Part shown: positions 18,990 through 26,730 of the stretch, in pieces
Layout of the letters: every line of letters begins with the position of its first letter
Position numbering within the stretch: the first letter of the stretch is position 1
NCBI GenBank assembly: GCA_004151065.3
Contig: NWUY0305099672.1
Coordinates: 1 to 29,774 of the forward strand
Direction of reading: 5' to 3'
DNA: 29,774 nt
DNA from: Larix sibirica
Taxonomy: Eukaryota; Streptophyta; Pinopsida; Pinales; Pinaceae
Notes under the pieces: model-generated
What the model was told of the DNA's origin: nothing
What the model saw: only the letters and a program-made list of their open reading frames with translations
Databases searched by the model: none
Program-made: the position numbers and the translations under genes

Positions 18990-20880
18990 TATTACTGCTT
19001 GGCCTGGCGCTGGAACTGGAACTGGGACTGGGACTGCTTTTGGGCTTGGCTTGTACTACTGTTGTTTCAATTATGCTATAAATAATAATCCTGGTAATAT
19101 GGCTCCTTCAACTTATGCTGCTGGGAATGAAGAAGCCGGTTCTGCTGGAAAGGCTGCTGGGAATACTTCAAATTCTGATGGTTCAATTAGTGCTCCTGGA
19201 ACTGATCCTGGAAATGAGACTAGAGCTGCTATGGTAACTGCCTCTTGGAATGAGGCTTATTTAACTGATGATGCAAATCTCCTTCAAATGCTGCTTTGGC
19301 TGGAAATAAGAAATAGAATAATTGAACTGGTGATGCTTCTGGTGGGGCTTATACGGCTGCTCCTTCAGCTGCTCTTTGGAATGATGGGAATTATTTTGAT
19401 TGTTCGGTGATTATGCTACTGTTTATTCTGGCCCCCTATACTGCAGATCCTGTTGGGAATGAAGCCGGTTCAACCGTTGGAACTGATCCTGGTCTGGTGG
19501 TTCAATTATTCAAATTATGATGCCGGGAATTAAAATGAGGCCAGTTAAACTTATGCTTCTTGGGATGATCCGGGTTAAACTGATACTGGTGGGAATGAGG
19601 AAGCTGGTTATGCCTATTCAACTGATCTTGATGCAAATGCTCTTTGAACTGATGCTGCTGGGGGGGCCGGTTCGACTAGTCTTTATTGGGCTGCTGCTAG
19701 GCCTGTTACTCCTTGTGCTGCAAGGAATTCAGCTGGTTAGAATCCTTTCGCTGGGCGTGATGGGAATGATGCTCCTTCAATTAGTGCTGATGGGAGATGC
19801 TTATTATGCTACTTTGAATGAGGCTTGTTCAATTGATGTTGGTTATACTGGTGATGCTGGAAATGAATGAATGATAGGTTAAACTGTTGGAAATACTAAT
19901 TCTGATTGGAATGACCCTGGAAATTTTGATTCTTCCGCTGCTGCTCAGGCTGCTGGAAATAATGATGAGGCTGCTTCATTCTACTGCTCCAACTGTTTAT
20001 TGAAATAATTCTATTCCTGGTGATACAGGGAAAGGCTGTTTGTTTAACAACTGGTGCTGATTCAAATGACTTTGGGAAGAATGCCCCTTCAACTGCTGAT
20101 TGAAAGAATTCATTTCTACTGGTGAGAATGATAATGATGGTTAAATTGATATCCCGCTGAAGCTGGAAACAATGTTGGTTAAACTGGTGCTTGTGAATGG
20201 GAAGGCTGCTTAGCCTGGTTCCGCTTATTCAAATGACCCTGGGAATAATAATAGTAATGTTCCTTCAACTTATGATTCAACCGCTGGTGCAACTGCTCAT
20301 GGGGATGAGGATTCAACTGATTATGGGAATTATCCTGGGATTGCTCGTGGTGCTGGTGCTGCTTAGCTTGGAACTGCTGATTCAAATGCTTATGGGAATA
20401 ATCCTTCAGTGGTACGCGGCTGGTAAAACTGTTGGGAATTATGATCCTTCAACTGATGATGATGGGCATGATCTTGTAACTTATACTGGTAATGAAGCCT
20501 GTTAAACCGCTGCTGCTCGGACGGCTCCGTATTCAATTTATGTTGGTTCAACCGCTGGAAATGCTGTTAGTTCAACTAGTGCTTCTACTGCTGGTGGGAC
20601 TGCTGCTAGGCCTGGGGCTACTTTTGATGTCCTTACTGGTTATGCCACTGGGATTTATGCTTTAACTGCTCTGGAAACTGCTGATGGTGGGGAGGCTTCT
20701 GGGGCTGTTGGTCGTTATGCTCCTTCAACAGCTTATGGAGATACTGTTGGTTCAACTGCTCATGGGGATGCCACTGGAACTGCTGGTTGTAGTGCCGCTT
20801 TTCTAAATGCTATGGCAAATGAGGCTGGAAATACCCTAATAACTTATTGGGTGGGGGGGCGTACCTCCGGTGAGGTTTTG
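18990..20880 (+). repeat. ~1.9-kb degenerate 12-nt repeat with protein-like codon pattern
   Basis: The sequence is built from trinucleotides GCT, GGT, GAT, AAT, ACT, TCA and GGN in recurring 12-base units close to GCTGGGAATGAT and GGTTCAACTGCT. For example 19120-19215 reads AAGNEEAGSAGKAAGNTS, with G-N or G-T-D every fourth residue. Further pieces read PGNNNSNVPSTYDSTAGA (from 20238), YDPSTDDDGHD (about 20440) and STAHGDATGTAGCSAA (about 20750). The theme moves from frame 1 to frame 0 near 19285, to other frames between, and back to frame 1 near 20410, through indels. Where stops occur they are often TGA or TAA in place of TCA, as in TGAACT or TAAACT for TCAACT. No base run outside the window's other features resembles it at this length. 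Confidence 0.8.
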
Positions 20881-20883
20881 TAA
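20506..20883 (+). CDS. open frame at the end of the 12-nt repeat
   Basis: This 125-codon frame is open from the TAA at 20503-20505 to the TAA at 20881-20883 but has no ATG near its beginning. The product would be rich in Ala, Gly, Thr and Ser, with STAGNAVSSTSASTAGGTAA early and STAYGDTVGSTAHGDATGTA later, and a non-repetitive tail ending GGRTSGEVL. No signal peptide, catalytic motif or known domain is visible. It is the longest uninterrupted piece of the repeat's protein-like frame. It may be an end fragment of a decayed repeat-protein gene, or just a stretch where the repeat unit happens to lack stops. Confidence 0.2.
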   Translation, partial: TAAARTAPYSIYVGSTAGNAVSSTSASTAGGTAARPGATFDVLTGYATGIYALTALETADGGEASGAVGRYAPSTAYGDTVGSTAHGDATGTAGCSAAFLNAMANEAGNTLITYWVGGRTSGEVL

Positions 20884-22117
20884 GTAAAATATGTCCCAAC
20901 CAACTAAACTAACACAGATTTGTTTCTTTAGGGAATGGGTTGGTCTAATAAGGGGAATAACCTCTTAAATGGAACTTGTTACAATAGACAAGGTAAATTT
21001 ATCGATGTGATATCATCTATTTATTAACACGTAGGGGCCCAAGTAGAGTAACCAAGCGGAGTATATGAGCCCAGCTCTGGCATTGGCACCCGGCTTGAAT
21101 GAATTTATAGCATCAACTTTAGAGGTTCGAGGAGATATCTGCTGTCAACGGGCGTTTCTCCAAGGCTCTTGGCTATTGGCAATGGAGGTACTTATTTCCT
21201 TCCTGGAGATAAACTAAATCTCGGCTGGAATTTCCCGGGAAATGAGGGGTGCTACCTACAACCTCACAAGAGAAACTACATAATCTGCATATTCCAGATT
21301 ACCAATCTTACTTTGGAAAAAGGGGACTTATACCATAAACTTTGTTTATAGGGTGTGCATCGCATAAATGAAGGAGTTAGGGAATGTTGATGGGTGCTAT
21401 ATACACCCTCGCATACTGGGACTCCGTTGTTCCCTCTGGCATCTCCAATAGGGCCAGCAGCATCATAAGAATATTATTAAGTGAAAAATCCGTGGAACTC
21501 ATCAATCGATCTCATCTGTTGGTAACATGGCTAAATCAATATGCTCGTAAGTAAACAAGACTCAATGTCTTTCTTTTTTCTGGTGATAACATGGGAAACA
21601 TAATTCTAACTCGTTGTATCGATGGGTTAAATGGATGTTATGGGTATAGCTCAAGGAGGTATGTGTGTTACTCGCTTACTTCACTCACAGTGTAAATCAT
21701 TCCGTAGAAATAAAGACACTGTCGGATTCATCAGAGAGAACAGCACAGAGCGGATACAGTCATTGGTGCAACAAGCTTAGCATGGATAGGACCTGGAAGC
21801 CGCCGCTGGGAGACGACTACTACCATACTCTTATCTCCTTAAGGCTAGTATAAGGGTGGAGTTCTATAAGGCTTGAAATACTTGAAGTCAGTCGTGCTTG
21901 GAACTGGAAGGAAAGATCCTCAGGAAGGAGGATCAGGGGCTGCTGCATTGGACCAATACGCTTGATCCAAAAGTTGCTTGCTAACGCATCACGCCCCAGG
22001 AACGAGCAACAGTTACAGATAAATAAGACCCAGTCATACAAATCTTTTCAGATAGTTTACACAACCTTTAATCGTAGTGATCTAGAACCGGATAGATTAT
22101 GAATGGTTTCTTACGAA
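20884..22117. other. spacer without recognised gene
   Basis: No protein or RNA family recognised. GGGTGCTA(C/T) and related words recur at 21247-21400. Short frames (60-73 codons) on both strands lack motifs. Confidence 0.5.
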
Positions 22118-22180
22118 CGGAGCGAGGTGGAAAATTCAGTAAGGAAAGGTGGCCTATGCCTATAGGGATAGGAATTATAC
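22118..22180 (+). repeat. diverged dispersed repeat, partner at 24843-24898
   Basis: AAATTCAGTAAGGAAAGGTG, then GCCTATGCCTATAGGGATAG against AAATTCAGTACGCAAAGGTA, then GCCTATCCAGATAGG. Order and spacing agree over about 55 bases with one short gap. Confidence 0.65.
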
Positions 22181-22330
22181 GTACCTTGGGACCTGGTCAT
22201 TTTGATAATGTTAATATGGAAAAATTTGCGTGCTTTCTACTCTCTTTTTCCTTCTTGCCTGGGGGCGGTGATTCTCGCCTGTCTGACATGTTTTTTATGT
22301 TGTGTCCATTGGAACGCCCCATTCCGGAAG

Positions 22331-22385
22331 ATGTGTTGTCCATCAAGTGAATCAATCTCATCAATCTTTGTACGCCCGCTCTGCC
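22331..22385 (+). repeat. diverged direct repeat, copy A (partner 22430-22478)
   Basis: ATGTGTTGTCCATCAAGTGA, then ATC, CTCATCA, TTTG and CGCCC match ATGTGTTCAATCAAGCGAAT and so on at 22430 in the same order, 99 bases apart. Confidence 0.6.
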
Positions 22386-22429
22386 GATGTTGGCTGTTGT
22401 CCGTCTGGTGTACTGCCTAACCTAAAACT

Positions 22430-22478
22430 ATGTGTTCAATCAAGCGAATCTCTATCATCAGTTGCTTTCGCCCCAGCC
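22430..22478 (+). repeat. diverged direct repeat, copy B (partner 22331-22385)
   Basis: See 22331-22385. The stretch from 22500 to 22790 behind it is GGGAATG / GCTGGG rich and faintly recalls the 12-nt repeat, without its codon-like regularity. Confidence 0.6.
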
Positions 22479-22839
22479 ACCCCCGCCGAATACGGGAACT
22501 GAATAAATATTGAACTTAATGCGTATTGACTGGAATGCGAATCTGGGGGATGCTGGGAAATGGCTGGGCGGAGTGGTGAATCTGGTGAATGCAAACTGAA
22601 TACATCCTGGGCCTTGAGTGCCATGGCCTGTATATGATGGGTACGATAGACGGGAATGCTGGGTGACGCTGGACTGGACCTTACTGGGATAGTGTTTGGG
22701 CGGACTGACTGCGGGCGTATTGTGGAATGATGGGGACGCGGGGAATTATGGTAGAATGTGATAATGCGATATACTGTTGTGTAGTATTTATTCCATAAAG
22801 CTTACTGTTTCTTGGGTATTGGGTACTGAAAGCTGGTAA

Positions 22840-22900
22840 TGATCGGTACGTGAGAAGTTAATGGTGGGTACGAGATAGCGAGTATGATCGATACGTGAGA
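22840..22900 (+). repeat. 45-bp tandem pair with TGATCG(G/A)TACGTGAGA
   Basis: TGATCGGTACGTGAGA at 22840-22855 and TGATCGATACGTGAGA at 22885-22900 differ at one base. GGTACGAGATAGCGAGTATG in between is a further weak copy of the same words. Confidence 0.65.
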
Positions 22901-23530
22901 TGGGGTAAGATGTAACAGTTGGAACTCCTCTAAAGAATACTAATCCTAATCGAATGAATAAAGTGCCTATAAGGTTAAGTATCATAATTCCCCTTCCCTG
23001 TCCTTACGGGTTTAACCCAGCAGCCCCATCCATGTTCGGGAAGCCATACCCTATCCTTTATCCTGACAACTAACTTGTTACACAAGCTTTAATGCTTACA
23101 GAACCCCTTTGTACCTCCATTTTATAGGGTTATTCAAATTAATCTATCTCTACCTTATTTTCTAGCTTTTATACGAATAAACCATGTTTGCCTTATCTTC
23201 CTTAGACACCATCTTCTTATTGGTCTACCACTGCACGACTTACCGTCTTTGCACAAACAACCCAAGCGAGGTTCAGTGCTTCCAGAATCCACGAACTTCC
23301 ACATATGCCCTTATCGCATGTAGGGAGGACCTTGTTCACCTTACTTTATTAATGTAAGTTATGGAAAGGCTGCAGGGATTATCACATGAAGCTGGACAAT
23401 AGTACCTACCTCAGGCCAATGGCATCGAATTCACCATAGAGAACGTACCCCGTTGAATTGGTCCTGGGAGGGGAAGCAGTTGGACGAGGGTCTCTTTTTT
23501 ACTGCTTTACCCTTTACCCCTTACCCTTGG

Positions 23531-23575
23531 TTACCCACCTGCATAGTTACCCACCTGCATAGTTACCCACACCTG
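23531..23575 (+). repeat. 16-bp tandem repeat, 2.8 copies
   Basis: TTACCCACCTGCATAG occurs perfectly at 23531-23546 and 23547-23562, followed by TTACCCACACCTG. The unit length is the same, 16 bases, as in the unrelated duplication at 18370-18401. Confidence 0.9.
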
Positions 23576-23591
23576 AATCAATAGACCTATT

Positions 23592-23642
23592 CTACCTATA
23601 CCGCTCGCTTCATGAATCACTTAGGGCTACCGCACTATACCT
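23592..23642 (+). repeat. dispersed repeat TTCATGAATCACTTAG, partner 27655-27710
   Basis: TACCTATACCGCTCGCTTCA, then TGAATCACTTAGGG and ACCGC, TATACC. The partner has TACCTATATCATTTGCTTTA, then TGAATCACTTAG, GGGGACTGC, TTAT. A weaker third relative is at 6733-6775. Confidence 0.6.
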
Positions 23643-23763
23643 TCTCTTGTAGAGATGGGCTTGCTTTCTATATACTTTTAGGAATGAATGATAACTCCCT
23701 CCGTTGCTATCAGGAACTTGAAATAAATCTCTTGCCTTATTAATTCTTCTAGGTACCGCGTTT

Positions 23764-23885
23764 TACCTTCTGGGTATTGCTATTACCTATTCTTCCGGCC
23801 GAAGTGGGTGGATACGATTCAGAAATTAGAACCAACTCCATTTATTGCTAATAATAAAGAATATACAGACCTACCTGCCTCTCAT
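23764..23885 (+). repeat. diverged direct repeat ~120 bp, partner 24609-24725
   Basis: TACCTTCTGGGTATTGCTAT / TACCTTCTGGGTATATTACT open the copies; then ACGATTCAGAAATTAGAACC / ACAATTCAGGAATTAGAACC, and finally AATATACAGACCTACC / AATAGACAGAAGATAAGACC. Spacing between matched blocks is alike in the two. Confidence 0.65.
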
Positions 23886-24608
23886 TTAGTGCCTGCTACT
23901 AACTACCTTTTCCTAATCACCTTACTACTTACCTTTTTTATGTCCCAAACAGAAAGCAGAGCAGTGTTCACTGGCTTCCCATAGAGCCCCCCCGAATTTA
24001 GGGACTGCTTTAGCCTGCAGGATTACTTTTAAGCTTTACCTACAGCAACCACTAAGTAGTTGTGTAATCGTCGGAACTTACTTCTTGGATTGATTACAGC
24101 CAGACTATATATTTCTATTTGATGGACAGGAGGCTTCCATACAGGATTAACAGGCCTGCAATCACACTCGCTTAAATATCTTGTTAACACAATGACCTAT
24201 TGTTATGGGGCCAAGCGTTTTCCGGCTGGATACTCTTATGAAATTATTACCCAATACTCTAGAGGAAGAGCCCTATTTGCACTTTTCTTTTACTTACTCT
24301 AACTACCCACCTGCTTCCATTTACCTACCTGATACTCACTTACCCTATCTCATGCCCCAACCTAGTTATGAAGCCAGGAATGCTTAGTAGGTATTGCACT
24401 ATTGCTCAGGAAAGGAACCCCCATGGGATTGTAATAACTGCCTTATTAATTAACTACTGCCTTAACTTCAGATATTTTATGTAGGGGCTTAGGCACTTTG
24501 AACTTATTTACTCATGCCTCTGCAGGAAACAAACACTTTCTTTATGGAAGGACCTATATTAACAACCTAGCGAGCGTATTTACCTTACTTTATGGAATGG
24601 CTAATATA

Positions 24609-24725
24609 GTACCTTCTGGGTATATTACTTATTGTTCCCACCGAGAAGCCTTGCTTATATATGTACAATTCAGGAATTAGAACCAGCTACCTAGGAATAC
24701 AAATAGACAGAAGATAAGACCCCTA
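24609..24725 (+). repeat. diverged direct repeat ~120 bp, partner 23764-23885
   Basis: See 23764-23885. About 845 bases separate the two copies. Confidence 0.65.
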
Positions 24726-24842
24726 CCCATAGTTTAGTTTGGGTGGATCGAACCAGAGCCCCGAGCTACTCAGAAATATTAAACTTATTGGCGTATTGAA
24801 GAGTAGCTGGTAATGTATATTTACTGACTCCGGCCTTCCTTG

Positions 24843-24898
24843 AAGTGGCAAATTCAGTACGCAAAGGTAGCCTATCCAGATAGGAAATTGGGTACCCG
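24843..24898 (+). repeat. diverged dispersed repeat, partner at 22118-22180
   Basis: See 22118-22180. Both copies end in a GG(A)ATT..GTACC-like segment. Confidence 0.65.
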
Positions 24899-26295
24899 GT
24901 GAGGTACGGAGTCAAAGCGTGTGGGAAATTGTAGGTGCGGAGCGATATAAAATTGCATTTGGATAAGCTTTTTCGAATCGATCCAGGTGCCTTCAGATAG
25001 ATGGATGGGGAATCACCTTAAATGCTTTTTTGCTTTAATACAATTACAATTTTTTCCCGGTGGAATATTATGCATGCCTCCGAGACCATATAAACAAAAG
25101 ATTGACTTGAGGAAAACACGCAGGAATAAGCTTTTTATAATTCACGGATCAACCCAACCAGGTGGGTCGGTCCCACTTAACGCCATGACTTCTTACATGG
25201 ATGCATGGATGGGATTTCTTATAAAAGCCGAAGACTCATCATAGGTTATCCTTGGCTCCCCTTGCCCAATGCTGGATGGCATGAAAGTAGTCTTTAGTCT
25301 TGCTGGATCACACTAGGTAGGCACGTAACGACGGACGGAATGGATGGGTGAATGGATGAGTGGAGGGGAGGACTGGCTTATCTAGGAAAAGCTGTAGAAA
25401 TATCGCTTCGTAAGGGGTTAGTGTCGAAAAAAAGTAAGACTGTGAAAGGGGGAAGCGTGGTTTCTAGGGTAAGCTGTCTCGTCCCGGTCTGGTGTGAAGT
25501 TAAGTAAGGTGGATAAGGTAAAGCACTAACTATGCGTTCGTAATTCTAAGGGAAGCGCCCGGTTATACTCACATTCCTTCCTCCCTCAGATGCCTTTCCC
25601 GCTCCTGCTCCGGGCTTAGATGCTGCTTGGTAAAATGAATAAACGGGTGAAGCGATAAACTTCAATTGGTTATAGTTCTTGCTTTGTTGCTAGAGCTTTC
25701 TCTATTTCTGCTGCTAGGTATCGATTTCGATCTCTCCAACCAGATCTGCCTCTTGAACCGGATCCACTGAAGCTTGGACTGAATATGAATAAAGCTCTCG
25801 AACAAGCTACCAAACAATAAGGGATGCCCTTGAAATGAACTCTCGAACGGCTGCCTCTGGATCTATCTTTATCTAGAACTTATTCATCCGCATCTGTGTC
25901 TGAATGAGTCCAAGGCTTGCCTGGAATTCCATCTCCATCTCAATCTGTGTCTGGAAATGAGCGAGGTGCCGGCATAAGCTCACTCACTTCGAGGGGAAAT
26001 CCTTGACTTTTGGGCATCAGAAAGGAATAGGAGGAAAAAATAGGCTGAGTTCTTGATACGGACGGAGGTATGGAGCGTGTATGGCCGGGGATGTTTAATG
26101 TGTACAGTAAAAAAAGATGTAACTAGTAGACAAACTTCTGTTTTCACTTTTACTATTCACTTTGTTGCTATCTTACTGGATTATATACTAGTTTTTGGAT
26201 CTTGAATTGGTTTTGTTCCTTGCTTCGTTGCCTCCGTCTCTGTCTTTGTTGCCACCTACACCAAGTAATATAAATTGTCGTGGGACAAGTTATGA
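24899..26295. other. spacer without recognised gene
   Basis: An 85-codon plus frame (24987-25244) has no known motif. GATGGATGG-type words occur near 25330, and CTGCCTCT(G/T)GA / GATCTAT / CATCTG variants recur at 25740-25960. The approach to the RT remnant shows no group II intron 5-prime end (GUGYG) that I could defend. Confidence 0.45.
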
Positions 26296-26730
26296 ATGAG
26301 GGGGTTGACTTATCATGTGCCTAACGACACTTTTGATTCTGCTAAAACCACACATTCATTATTTCGGCAAGTTATCGGCTGGAGAGGAATCAAACGAATC
26401 ATTAAAGCAGACGTTCGCAAGTGTTTTGATGAGGTGAATCATAAACTGTTATTAAGCCTGCTAAGCCAGCGCATTGACGATCCTCCTTCTTTATTGGAAC
26501 TCATCCAACAGTTTATAAAGAATCCTATTTTTGTAGTGATGGAACTAATTCTACTAACGAGGATAAAAAAGCTATTCTGCAAGGTGCGGTTCTGTCCCCT
26601 ATTCTTATGAATGTAGTACTCCATGAGTTGGATACTTTCATAGTCTAATTGTCTGAGGGTGGAATCAAGTATGCGCGTTTTGCAGATGATATTACCCTGG
26701 GCACCTTAGCTAATACAGAGAATTTGCCCT
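26296..26730 (+). pseudogene. group II intron-type reverse transcriptase remnant
   Basis: The first frame carries TTHSLFRQVIGWRGIKRIIK and ADVRKCFDEVNHKLLLSLLS, which is RT region 2-3 with the D-R-K-C-F-D aspartate. After a frameshift near 26525-26540 the sequence resumes with DKKAILQGAVLSPILMNVVL, then HELD: the Q-G-x-x-L-S-P motif of RT region 4. A stop lies near 26648. Then GGIKYARFADDITLG, with the catalytic A-D-D at 26682-26690. The motif wording (HELD, YARFADD) is that of group II intron-encoded RT/maturases rather than of LTR elements. The N-terminal part and the thumb/maturase domain X are missing. Plant mitochondria keep one such gene, matR, in a nad1 intron; the motifs here do not look like matR, so this is another intron ORF lineage. 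It can no longer give a working enzyme. Confidence 0.85.

Larger units (their letters stand above)
22986..24842. other. spacer built of diverged CCTTA / ACCTAC-rich repeats
   Basis: No gene recognised. Words such as CTTACC, ACCTAC, TTACTT and CCTTAT dominate the plus strand, and several longer duplicated pieces can be aligned (listed separately). The two 60-codon plus frames (24205-24387, 24498-24680) are within this low-information sequence. The GGTTCGATCC string on the minus strand near 24740 lacks tRNA stems. Confidence 0.5.

Noticed and set aside
19517-19870. 117-codon plus frame rich in Leu, Met and Val, resembling a membrane protein
   Set aside because: It is the shifted frame of the 12-nt repeat: GCT-GGG-AAT-GAT read one base off gives Leu/Gly/Met codons. 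The same holds for the hydrophobic end of 18868-19410 and for 20197-20505.
20179-20385. Minus-strand frame rich in Gln, His and Asn
   Set aside because: It is the antisense of the same 12-nt repeat; the amino acid bias follows from the unit.
22099-22350. 83-codon plus frame with a hydrophobic middle
   Set aside because: Its first third is a dispersed repeat whose other copy at 24843-24898 is not part of an open frame, and no family is recognised.
24735-24760. GGTTCGATCC on the minus strand resembling a tRNA T-loop
   Set aside because: The T-stem does not pair and no anticodon arm is found upstream.
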